From positions 1 through 13,032 of the forward strand of contig JAGWHV010000019.1 of NCBI GenBank assembly GCA_028866595.1: a stretch of 13,032 nucleotides of DNA, given 5' to 3'. A model generated the notes under the pieces. It was not told where the DNA came from and ran no database searches. It was given only the letters and a program-made list of their open reading frames with translations. The translations under genes and the position numbers were made by a program. Source of the DNA: Patescibacteria group bacterium. GTDB taxonomy: Bacteria > Patescibacteriota > Minisyncoccia > Phycocordibacterales > UBA6065. Below, one piece after another: positions 4,899 to 10,610 of the stretch (position 1 is the first letter of the stretch; every line of letters begins with the position of its first letter).

Positions 4899-7199
4899 GT
4901 GGATATAAGCCACTCTCTAGAAAAACATTTTCGCCTCCTCCCCCAGCAGAAGGCGGCTCTTGCGAAGCTCGGCGTACGGACGATCGAGGACCTTTTGTAT
5001 CACTTCCCTGCCCGCTACGGCGACACGGTCACTGCGCGCGCTATCTCTAATCTCGCTAAAGGCGACTCTGCCGTGATATTCGGCACGGTGAGCAAGCTCA
5101 AAACTTCGAAAGGCTTCCGTTCGCGCATCCCGATGGGCGAAGGCTTGATCACAGACGACACCGGATCAATAAAAGCCGTCTGGTTCAATCAGCCATATCT
5201 CGCCAAGATGATCCCCGACGGAGCATTCGTCCGCGTCGAGGGTAAAGTCTCGGAGCGCCGCGCAAAATCCGCCGCCGGATCGCAGGCACAAGGCGCGCTC
5301 TATCTCTCGAATCCAAAGATCGAGACAGTCGCGGCATTACCGACGGCCGTCGGCGAATCGCTTTTCGGCGGGATTGATGGCGCGAACGGAACCGCAGGGA
5401 CACCGAATATCCTCTATCCGGTATACCCCGAATCGCGCGGCATAACTTCGAATTGGATATACCACGCGATCCAGCGCGTTTTTAAAAGCGGTGCCCTCGA
5501 GAGCCTCGTCGATCCGATCCCGGATGACATTCTCGAGAGGTACAATCTGCCGAGCCTGGCCACGGCCATGATCTGGATCCACGCTCCGCAGAACGCCGAC
5601 CACGCTCTCGCCGCCCGCAAACGCTTCGCCTTCGAAGAGGTGTTCTTCATCCAGCTCGAACGCCAGCGCGAGAAAAAAGAATGGCAGAAAAATCCCGCAT
5701 TCGTCATCGAGCCTGCCGCTGGGCTCGTTGATGGCTTCGTCAGCCGCTTCCCCTTCTTGTTTACCGATGCCCAGACGAGAGCGGTCGGCGAGATCCTCCG
5801 CGATTTCAAGAAAGGCCACGCCATGTCGCGCCTCCTCGAAGGTGACGTCGGCTCGGGCAAGACAGCCGTCGCTGCCACGACAGCGTTCGCAGCTATCATG
5901 ACGAAGCCGCGCGGCCGGGACGGCCGCGCGGCCGCCTCCGGCTCTCTCCAGGTCGCCTACATGGCGCCGACAGAGATCCTCGCCTCCCAGCACTTTGAAT
6001 CGTTCATCGAATATCTCGCATTCGCGAGCGGACCATCTGGCGCCGTCCAAGTCGGCCTCATCACGGGCTCCGGCTGCAGAAAATTCCCCGCCAAGACGCC
6101 GACGTACAAGAACGGCGTTCGCCAGGATTGGACGGACATATCGCGCGTCCAACTCCTCAAATGGGTAGCGAACGGCGAAATTCCTATCCTCGTCGGCACG
6201 CACGCCCTCATCCAAAAGTCCGTCCGCTTCAAGAATCTCGCTTACGTCATCGTCGACGAACAGCACCGATTCGGCACCGCCCAGCGCGCCAAGCTCGTCG
6301 GCAAGAACGAAACCGATTCGCGAATCGCTCCGCACCTGCTCTCGATGACGGCGACGCCGATACCGCGCACCCTCGCTCTCACGATATATGGCGACCTTGA
6401 TCTCACTGTCCTCGACAGTATGCCTCACGGCAGAAAGCCGATCATAACCGAGGTCGTCGCTCCCGACCGCCGAGACGAAACGTATGAGAAGATCCGCGCC
6501 GAGATCCGACGCGGACGCCAGGCATACATCATCTGCCCGCGCATCGATGAGCCCGATCCGACCAAAGAGCTCTCCGTCCAGGCGAAATCCGTCAAAGAAG
6601 AAGCCAAACGCCTCAAAGCGAACGTATTCCCCGAATATGAGATCGGCATCCTTCACAGCAAGATGAGAGACGCCGAAAAAGAGCGCGTCATGGACGATTT
6701 CAAGACCGGACGGACGCACATCCTGGTGGCGACGTCGGTCGTCGAGGTCGGCGTCAACGTGCCGAATGCGACGGTCATCCTCATCGAAGGCGCCGAGCGC
6801 TTCGGCCTCGCCCAGCTCCACCAGCTCCGCGGCCGAGTCGTTCGGTCAAATCATCAGGCATACTGTTTCGTTTTGCCGGAGACGCGCGGCGACAAGACGG
6901 TCGAGCGCTTGCGCGCCCTCACAGGCGCGAAGAACGGCTTCGAGCTCGCCGAATATGATCTCAAGTTTCGCGGCGCAGGCGAACTCTCCGGCCGGCGGCA
7001 GTGGGGCGTCTCTGATGTGGCGATGGAGGCTTTGCAGAATATAAAGATGGTCGAAGCCGCCCGCGCCGAGGCGATTCGGATCATCGAAGAAGGCGGCCTG
7101 GAAGGCGCGGGCGGCGGATCGGGCGGCGCGGCGGCGAAATATCCCGCCCTGGCCGCCGAGCTCGGTCGCCGCGCCGCCGACAGGATACATTTTGAATAA
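4899..7199 (+). CDS. recG: ATP-dependent DNA helicase RecG
   Basis: RecG remodels stalled replication forks and branch-migrates Holliday junctions. This 766-residue protein has the expected order: an N-terminal wedge/OB region (about 1-250), Walker A GDVGSGKT (315-322), Walker B DEQH (453-456) where DExH is expected, the SMTATPIPRTLAL segment, then the second helicase domain with ATSVVEVGVNVPNA and QLHQLRGRVVR (639-649). It is longer than E. coli RecG (693 residues). Extra length comes from a short GC-rich insert (337-347), a segment of about 15 residues after LITGS (from 392) of a kind I recall from Parcubacteria, and a Gly/Ala-rich stretch near the C-terminus. Motif VI normally reads GRVGR; here it is GRVVR (V648), with R646 and R649 kept. 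The GTG start fits the family N-terminus and the -10 just upstream. Confidence 0.95.
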   Translation: MDISHSLEKHFRLLPQQKAALAKLGVRTIEDLLYHFPARYGDTVTARAISNLAKGDSAVIFGTVSKLKTSKGFRSRIPMGEGLITDDTGSIKAVWFNQPYLAKMIPDGAFVRVEGKVSERRAKSAAGSQAQGALYLSNPKIETVAALPTAVGESLFGGIDGANGTAGTPNILYPVYPESRGITSNWIYHAIQRVFKSGALESLVDPIPDDILERYNLPSLATAMIWIHAPQNADHALAARKRFAFEEVFFIQLERQREKKEWQKNPAFVIEPAAGLVDGFVSRFPFLFTDAQTRAVGEILRDFKKGHAMSRLLEGDVGSGKTAVAATTAFAAIMTKPRGRDGRAAASGSLQVAYMAPTEILASQHFESFIEYLAFASGPSGAVQVGLITGSGCRKFPAKTPTYKNGVRQDWTDISRVQLLKWVANGEIPILVGTHALIQKSVRFKNLAYVIVDEQHRFGTAQRAKLVGKNETDSRIAPHLLSMTATPIPRTLALTIYGDLDLTVLDSMPHGRKPIITEVVAPDRRDETYEKIRAEIRRGRQAYIICPRIDEPDPTKELSVQAKSVKEEAKRLKANVFPEYEIGILHSKMRDAEKERVMDDFKTGRTHILVATSVVEVGVNVPNATVILIEGAERFGLAQLHQLRGRVVRSNHQAYCFVLPETRGDKTVERLRALTGAKNGFELAEYDLKFRGAGELSGRRQWGVSDVAMEALQNIKMVEAARAEAIRIIEEGGLEGAGGGSGGAAAKYPALAAELGRRAADRIHFE
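5906..5932. repeat. 11-bp GC-only inverted repeat inside recG
   Basis: GCCGCGCGGCC (5906-5916) and GGCCGCGCGGC (5922-5932) are perfect inverted copies around GGGAC. They encode the Arg/Gly/Ala-rich insert of RecG at about residues 337-345. No T-run follows, so it is not a terminator. Confidence 0.7.
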
Positions 7200-7222
7200 T
7201 AAAAGCCCCGCATTCGCGGAGC
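7197..7222 (-). terminator. Rho-independent terminator of the 158-residue gene, overlapping the recG stop codon
   Basis: On the minus strand GCTCCGC (7216-7222) pairs with GCGGGGC (7205-7211), with one G-U pair, around the loop GAAT. TTTTATTA (7197-7204) follows. The T-run is complementary to the recG stop codon region. Confidence 0.7.
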
Positions 7223-7228
7223 CGCGGG

Positions 7229-7705
7229 TCACTTTCTCGAATCCCGGATAGCCTGGAGCCTCTCGATGATCTCCGGCGTCAGATTGACGACGAACGAGGA
7301 CGAGGATACGGAGGGCGCGGGCGATTTGTATATCACCACCCGCCAATCGGTTCGGATGCCGAAGGTGATGCCCTCGTCACGAACCTCAGGAAACTCGTCC
7401 TTGAGCATCTCCTGGAACACATCGGCGATCGTACGCGCGAGACCGTGGACCGCGGCGGCGCGGCGAACGAGCTCGCGCCGCTCCGCAGACGGCATGTCGG
7501 GCCGCAGCGCAGCGCGGATGTGCTCGAGAGTTTTGTTGCCCTCATCGGTCGCCCGCATAGTAAGCGAATACAGGGCCTTGGTCCTGGGATTTTGGATCGT
7601 GCCAACGATCACTTCCCCGGGCTCGACCTCGTCGTCCGGCGGTATGAGCTTGATATTCTCGGGATTCCCCGAGAACACTTGAGCGAGTACGGATTCGATG
7701 TTCAT
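7229..7705 (-). CDS. Hypothetical protein, 158 residues
   Basis: I do not recognise this protein. It has no signal peptide or membrane helix. The N-terminal part (1-65) looks like a small mixed alpha/beta domain containing GEVIVGTIQNPRTKALYSLT (30-49). A helical, Arg-rich segment (about 73-105) follows, then a strand-rich end with a Ser run (SVSSSSF, 132-138) and a final helix. The frame can be extended 22 residues to a TTG at 7771. I prefer the ATG at 7705 because the TTG falls in the terminator T-run of the upstream gene, and because TTGACT and AATATT spaced by 18 bases end 8 bases before the ATG. Minus-strand orientation after the phosphatase gene would allow read-through, but a strong terminator separates them. 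Confidence 0.7.
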   Translation of the reverse strand: MNIESVLAQVFSGNPENIKLIPPDDEVEPGEVIVGTIQNPRTKALYSLTMRATDEGNKTLEHIRAALRPDMPSAERRELVRRAAAVHGLARTIADVFQEMLKDEFPEVRDEGITFGIRTDWRVVIYKSPAPSVSSSSFVVNLTPEIIERLQAIRDSRK

Positions 7706-7713
7706 TCGCAGGC

Positions 7714-7743
7714 AATATTGCGCAACAGCCTCTAGAAAGTCAA
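7714..7743 (-). promoter_or_regulatory. Promoter for the 158-residue gene, leaderless placement
   Basis: On the minus strand TTGACT (complement of 7738-7743) and AATATT (complement of 7714-7719) are spaced by 18 bases. The hexamer ends 8 bases before the ATG at 7705. Confidence 0.4.
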
Positions 7744-7770
7744 GAGACCAATCTGACGGATCATCAGACA

Positions 7771-7795
7771 AATAAAAAACAGCGGATATCCGCTG
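7771..7795 (-). terminator. Rho-independent terminator after the phosphatase-family gene
   Basis: CAGCGG-ATAT-CCGCTG (7780-7795) is a perfect 16-base palindrome. On the minus strand it is followed by TTTTTTATT (7771-7779), 8 bases past the stop codon at 7804. Confidence 0.8.
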
Positions 7796-7803
7796 CGCGC
7801 GCC

Positions 7804-8700
7804 CTAGCTATTGAACCGCTTGATGAACTCGTCGACCCGGCTATGGTGAATCACGATGATGTCATTTGGAATCTTCACGATCATTTTGATCGGGCGGAGA
7901 GGCGAGACCTCCCACGCACGCTGGAACCGCATCAAAACGGCGAAGCCGAGTTTGGCGGAGATGCCAGCGATCGGGTTCCAGTCCCACGGCGTGGTCATGC
8001 CCGAGGCGATGACAACGGCGCCGACTTCCCCCTTCCAGAGCCGAGCCATCTTGATGCCGATCGAGCCGCTCGAGACTTCCATCGACTTGAACATCAGCCC
8101 GCGACCCGTGATCTCGCTGATCACCGGCGACAGTCCGCGCGGATCGTCGCCGAGAAGGATGTACTCATCCTTGATCGACCCCGGCTTGATCGACAGCTCC
8201 TCGTGGAGCGTATCGTTCCAGCTGAAACGGTGGACCTTGTCGGAATCGGGCCGGTAGTAGTAGATCTCGCGGGTCATGACATCGCCGACGCACGCGGCGA
8301 TGACGACATTGTTCCTGACGAGCGAGATCATCGTACCGATGCCCGTCGACTGCCGGCGGATGAAGGCCTTGGTGCCGTCGAGCGGGTCGACGGTGAACCA
8401 GATGTTCTCGCCTGGGATGGAACACGAAGTGCTCAGTCCCTCTTCTTCGGCGACGACGCCGTAGCCCGGAAAGGACTCGGCGATCATCCGGCGGTAGATC
8501 TCCTGGGCTCCGACGTCGACGTCCGTGACGAAGTCACGCGCCGTCTTGTAATCGACGTGCTTTTCCTTCGCTTCGAACGTCATCCGGTTCGCGGCGATGA
8601 AGGCCATGGCCCTGCGGACCATTTCCTTGATGATGATGCCGGCCGCCGGACCGTTCATGGTGCCCGGCAAGCCTGTTTCTAGTGCTGTGTCAGCGTTCAT
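7804..8700 (-). CDS. Inositol monophosphatase-family phosphatase
   Basis: This 298-residue enzyme belongs to the Mg2+-dependent, lithium-sensitive sugar/nucleotide phosphatase superfamily (IMPase, CysQ/bisphosphate nucleotidase, archaeal-type FBPase). Motifs in order are DFVTDVD (56-62), the metal-binding glutamates in VAEEEG (83-88), DPLDGT (105-110) carrying the metal aspartates and catalytic threonine, and WDWNPIAG (239-246) with the last metal ligand D240. All key residues are present, so it should be active. The substrate is not resolved: inositol phosphate, 3'-phosphoadenosine 5'-phosphate and fructose bisphosphate are all known in the superfamily. The first 14 residues precede the usual fold; an alternative ATG exists at codon 15. 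A TTGACA box with a weak -10 lies upstream, and a strong terminator isolates it from the next gene. Confidence 0.88.
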   Translation of the reverse strand: MNADTALETGLPGTMNGPAAGIIIKEMVRRAMAFIAANRMTFEAKEKHVDYKTARDFVTDVDVGAQEIYRRMIAESFPGYGVVAEEEGLSTSCSIPGENIWFTVDPLDGTKAFIRRQSTGIGTMISLVRNNVVIAACVGDVMTREIYYYRPDSDKVHRFSWNDTLHEELSIKPGSIKDEYILLGDDPRGLSPVISEITGRGLMFKSMEVSSGSIGIKMARLWKGEVGAVVIASGMTTPWDWNPIAGISAKLGFAVLMRFQRAWEVSPLRPIKMIVKIPNDIIVIHHSRVDEFIKRFNS

Positions 8701-8714
8701 ATGTCTCTAATCCC

Positions 8715-8743
8715 ACCCTACGAGATAGTGCGGGGAGTGTCAA
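8715..8743 (-). promoter_or_regulatory. Candidate promoter of the phosphatase-family gene
   Basis: On the minus strand a consensus TTGACA (complement of 8738-8743) is followed after 17 bases by TAGGGT (complement of 8715-8720), which keeps the key T, A and final T of a -10. It ends 14 bases before the ATG, so the leader would be very short. It lies back to back with the plus-strand promoter at 8751-8756. Confidence 0.45.
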
Positions 8744-8750
8744 ATCCAGC

Positions 8751-8756
8751 TATACT
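8751..8756 (+). promoter_or_regulatory. -10 element of the metallopeptidase-like gene, leaderless placement
   Basis: TATACT ends 6 bases before the ATG at 8763. No Shine-Dalgarno sequence lies between. Confidence 0.5.
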
Positions 8757-8762
8757 TTGCCC

Positions 8763-9416
8763 ATGAAAGTGACTTTCACGTACGACAAGGCTCGCGACGC
8801 CTGGTGCCTCTTGAACAAAGGAAAGTCTTCCAGTAATTCAAAATTCCCTACCGGCGTCTACGTCAGGCTCGTCGAGAGATTCGGAAACGATCCCGACATC
8901 GAAAAAACCGAAAAGTTCGTCGGCGAATTCATCGACTCTCTCCACATCGATACAAAAGAACGGGCGATCGGATTCCAGAGAGAATGGGACGCCGTGTCGG
9001 CGGAGTTTCAGAGGCGAGCGGAAAAAATATTCGGCGTCTCTCTCCCAAGCGACGTCACGGCCTACCTCACCGTGAACAATCGGTGCCCGTACAACATAGA
9101 CGAGAATTGGTTCTTCGTCTCCATGACATATCCGCCAAAAGACACGGCGATGCACGAGCTTTGGCATTTCTACACATGGTACGGACTCGGCCCGGCAGAA
9201 CAAAAACGTCTCGGCAAAGAAAAATACAACGATTTGAAAGAAGCACTGACGGTGCTCCTCAACATTGAGTGCGCGGATTTGTTGGATAAACCAGACAAAG
9301 GCTATCCGCAACACGCCGGTCTCAGAGAAAAAATCGCAGCGTTCTGGGAAAAGAACAAAGATGTCCGGGATCTATGGGACTATTTGACAGACCTGGCGCC
9401 CATTCCTCTTTTTTGA
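8763..9416 (+). CDS. Predicted zinc metallopeptidase-like protein (HExxH, gluzincin pattern)
   Basis: The protein has 217 residues and no signal peptide or membrane helix, so it is probably cytoplasmic. Residues 131-135 read HELWH inside MHELWHFYTWYGLG, an HExxH zinc-binding and catalytic motif on a predicted helix. A glutamate at 160 in LKEALTVLLN sits 25 residues after the second histidine, on another predicted helix, the spacing and setting of the third zinc ligand in gluzincin-type peptidases. The N-terminal ~95 residues are charged and helical and not recognisable. I know of no named family for it. The frame is open 27 codons upstream, but ATG 8763 is preferred because TATACT lies exactly 6 bases before it and the extension overlaps the divergent gene. 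Its 3' end overlaps the convergent neighbour by 37 bases. Peptidase activity is inferred from motif only. Confidence 0.75.
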   Translation: MKVTFTYDKARDAWCLLNKGKSSSNSKFPTGVYVRLVERFGNDPDIEKTEKFVGEFIDSLHIDTKERAIGFQREWDAVSAEFQRRAEKIFGVSLPSDVTAYLTVNNRCPYNIDENWFFVSMTYPPKDTAMHELWHFYTWYGLGPAEQKRLGKEKYNDLKEALTVLLNIECADLLDKPDKGYPQHAGLREKIAAFWEKNKDVRDLWDYLTDLAPIPLF

Positions 9417-9901
9417 TTCTCTGAGACGAGAGCACTGAGGATAGATAAGCCGAAATCGTCAGCTGTCCTTATCTTTTCAAATGCATCCCGATCGACGAAA
9501 TACACCTGTACGCCGTTCTCGATCATCGCGTCGAGGGTCGAGGCGTATTCAGTCTTGCCCGATGGCGTCACTGCCGTGGCGCTCTTCCATTCGGGATGGT
9601 CCTCGGTCGGACTTACGTTCTCGAAATCATCGCTCGGTAATTCATATATAGCTCCTCCCCTGTCGGATCTCAAGAATCTCTCCTTATCGGAGATCGCCAT
9701 CAGCACCAGACCATTGTGGCTAGAGAGATGCGCCCAACTGTCGTCCCATCGGACGAGAAAAGCACTCGCATAGGCCTTATTCGAAGTGGCAAAAACTACT
9801 GGGCCGTCATCGGCCGATCGTATGTGCTCCTTTCTCGGCTCGAATCTCTGGATATTCCGATCCGGCGAAGCGTGGTAGAGAATGTGGGGCTTTTTACTCA
9901 T
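9380..9901 (-). CDS. Conserved hypothetical protein, weakly ADP-ribosyltransferase-like pattern
   Basis: This is a 173-residue soluble protein. It begins MSKKPHILYHASPD, then has IQRFEPR (17-23), GPVVFATSNKAYASAFLV (33-50), MAISDKERFL (68-77), AIYELP (84-89) and a C-terminal half containing STLDAMIENGVQVYFVD (121-137). An early 'LYHaS' followed by a 'g.vvfAT..kA.A..F' segment recalls the H-Y-[EQ] ADP-ribosyltransferase fold (compare DUF3990-type proteins), but no complete catalytic triad can be assigned. I recall similar unnamed proteins from CPR bacteria. The frame could be extended 13 codons upstream, but that would run through the tRNA 3' end, so ATG 9901 is chosen. TTTAAT ends 6 bases before it. 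Its last 37 bases overlap the convergent metallopeptidase-like gene. Confidence 0.75.
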   Translation of the reverse strand: MSKKPHILYHASPDRNIQRFEPRKEHIRSADDGPVVFATSNKAYASAFLVRWDDSWAHLSSHNGLVLMAISDKERFLRSDRGGAIYELPSDDFENVSPTEDHPEWKSATAVTPSGKTEYASTLDAMIENGVQVYFVDRDAFEKIRTADDFGLSILSALVSENQKRGMGARSVK

Positions 9902-9907
9902 ACTTGG

Positions 9908-9913
9908 ATTAAA
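9908..9913 (-). promoter_or_regulatory. -10-like hexamer between the tRNA and the 173-residue gene
   Basis: On the minus strand TTTAAT ends 6 bases before the ATG at 9901 and begins 3 bases after the mature tRNA end. It could allow leaderless transcription separate from the tRNA transcript. The second position is T instead of the conserved A, so this is weaker than the others. Confidence 0.3.
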
Positions 9914-9916
9914 GTG

Positions 9917-9990
9917 TCCGCCCTCTTGGATTCGAACCAAGGACCCCGGAGGTATAAGCTCCGTGCTCTAACCAACTGAGCTAAGGGCGG
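9917..9990 (-). tRNA. tRNA-Ile (anticodon UAU)
   Basis: The minus strand folds into a complete cloverleaf of 74 bases. The acceptor stem CCGCCCT/AGGGCGG is perfect, followed by U8 A9. The D-stem is GCTC/GAGC with loop AGTTGGTTA. The anticodon stem CGGAG/CTCCG is perfect with loop CTTATAC. The variable loop is GGGTC, and the T-stem CTTGG/CCAAG has loop TTCGAAT. The discriminator is A, and no CCA is encoded. Bases 34-36 are TAT, reading the isoleucine codon AUA. Most bacteria instead read AUA with a CAU-anticodon tRNA modified to lysidine by TilS. AUA is in use here (for example codon 60 of recG). Part of the 5' end is repeated just upstream. Confidence 0.93.
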
Positions 9991-9993
9991 ATG
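9968..9993. repeat. Imperfect direct repeat, copy 1 (5' end of tRNA-Ile)
   Basis: These 26 bases, covering the 5' end of the tRNA plus three flanking bases, match 10007-10032 at 23 of 26 positions, including an exact run of 15 bases (AGCTAAGGGCGGATG). The three differences are adjacent. Confidence 0.85.
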
Positions 9994-10006
9994 TATATGT
10001 GCCAGC

Positions 10007-10032
10007 CTAACCAAAACAGCTAAGGGCGGATG
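10007..10032. repeat. Imperfect direct repeat, copy 2 (truncated tRNA 5' end)
   Basis: This is a second copy of the tRNA 5' end, 39 bases upstream of the real one. The rest of a tRNA does not follow it, so it cannot fold as a tRNA. It is either a remnant of a second tRNA copy or a local duplication in the tRNA leader. Confidence 0.8.
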
Positions 10033-10043
10033 CCGAACGCTCC

Positions 10044-10049
10044 GTTATA
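10044..10049 (-). promoter_or_regulatory. Possible -10 of the tRNA-Ile transcript
   Basis: On the minus strand TATAAC lies about 54 bases upstream of the mature tRNA 5' end, with a weak upstream TTTCTG at 17-base spacing. The precursor would include the truncated tRNA copy. Confidence 0.3.
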
Positions 10050-10108
10050 CTAAACCACTCTGCCGGCAGAAACAATCTCGTGTGGATACGAATCGCCGCA
10101 GGCCGGCG

Positions 10109-10124
10109 TATACTTTAGCGGGAG
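10109..10124 (+). promoter_or_regulatory. -10 element and Shine-Dalgarno of the 124-residue gene
   Basis: TATACT (10109-10114) is followed by GGGAG (10120-10124), which lies 7 bases before the ATG at 10132. The leader would be only about 10-12 bases. Confidence 0.5.
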
Positions 10125-10131
10125 ACCGCAC

Positions 10132-10506
10132 ATGAACCAAACCGCTATCGCCTTTATCCTGACGGACGACCCCATGGGCGCGCTCGTTACGAAGACAGCT
10201 GGCAGATTCGAACTGCCCCATGCTTGGGAGACCGACTCGGGTCGCGACACCGTCGACCGCGCCATAGGCGCGATCGCGCGGATCGAGACGCGCGGAGAGA
10301 TCGCCCGGCTCTCGGGAACGTGCATCTGGAACAACATCGAGACTCCCGGCGTCGTGCTCCGGCTCTCCGGCTGGACGATCCACCCGCTCCATGGCATCCA
10401 TCGGGCGTACATCGACCGCGTCCTTCCAAACGAACAAGGAGATTCCATCAGATTCCTCCGCAGTTTAGGCAAAGAAGGCCAAGCCGCCGCATCGAAAGCA
10501 GCCTAG
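10132..10506 (+). CDS. Small protein with a degenerate Nudix-like fold (first of two)
   Basis: The protein has 124 residues. The start AIAFILTDDPMGALVTKTAG is a strand-turn-strand like the opening of Nudix domains, and GRFELPHAWETDSG (24-37) sits where such proteins have 'G.w.lPGG..e.GE'. The helix that follows (DTVDRAIGAIARIE) lacks the RExxEE metal-binding core, so no hydrolase activity is expected. A mostly strand-forming half and an Ala-rich tail complete it. The next gene has the same general plan, suggesting two diverged relatives. It has its own promoter, a Shine-Dalgarno and a terminator spanning its stop codon. The Nudix assignment is from pattern only; it could be an unrelated small alpha/beta protein. 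Confidence 0.65.
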   Translation: MNQTAIAFILTDDPMGALVTKTAGRFELPHAWETDSGRDTVDRAIGAIARIETRGEIARLSGTCIWNNIETPGVVLRLSGWTIHPLHGIHRAYIDRVLPNEQGDSIRFLRSLGKEGQAAASKAA

Positions 10507-10520
10507 ATGGGCGGCTTTTT
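10481..10520 (+). terminator. Rho-independent terminator spanning the stop codon of the 124-residue gene
   Basis: AAGCCGCC (10481-10488) pairs with GGCGGCTT (10510-10517) and a T-run to 10520 follows. The 21-base loop contains the stop codon at 10504-10506, so the last few codons form half of the stem. Confidence 0.6.
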
Positions 10521-10585
10521 ATTGCAAAACGCCGTACGCGGCGCCGTGCGATCTTGTCATGCGAGCGCGCGCCGCCAGATAGGTG

Positions 10586-10607
10586 TATAATCACGGCGAA
10601 AGGAGGT
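10586..10607 (+). promoter_or_regulatory. -10 element and consensus Shine-Dalgarno of the 129-residue gene
   Basis: A consensus TATAAT (10586-10591) is followed by AAAGGAGGT (10599-10607), the strongest ribosome-binding site in the window, 3 bases before the ATG at 10611 (GGAGG core ends 4 bases before it). This decides the start codon; the same frame is open upstream to 10224. Confidence 0.75.
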
Positions 10608-10610
10608 CAC

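Noticed and set aside
5906..5932. Intragenic terminator in recG
   Set aside because: The stem is strong but no T-run follows on either strand.
5337..6821. A 494-codon open frame on the minus strand inside recG
   Set aside because: It is antisense to well-conserved helicase motifs and its product is compositionally biased with no recognisable fold.
7843..8682. A 279-codon plus-strand frame opposite the phosphatase gene
   Set aside because: The phosphatase frame has all family motifs; the opposite frame is a shadow.
8763..9901. A toxin-antitoxin or defence pair formed by the metallopeptidase-like and ART-like proteins
   Set aside because: They are convergent with separate promoters, not an operon, and nothing in the sequence shows a toxin or immunity role.
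9902..9940. A 13-codon extension of the 173-residue gene
   Set aside because: It would be encoded by the 3' end of the tRNA gene; the ATG at 9901 is downstream of the tRNA.
10033..10070. A tRNA-like 5' half on the minus strand (GAGTGGTTTAGTATAACGG)
   Set aside because: The phrase resembles a D-arm, but position 8 is not U, the D-stem does not pair and no 3' half exists. It is better read as the tRNA promoter region.
10224..10610. Upstream extension of the second Nudix-like gene
   Set aside because: It overlaps the first gene in another frame, and a consensus Shine-Dalgarno sits just before the ATG at 10611.
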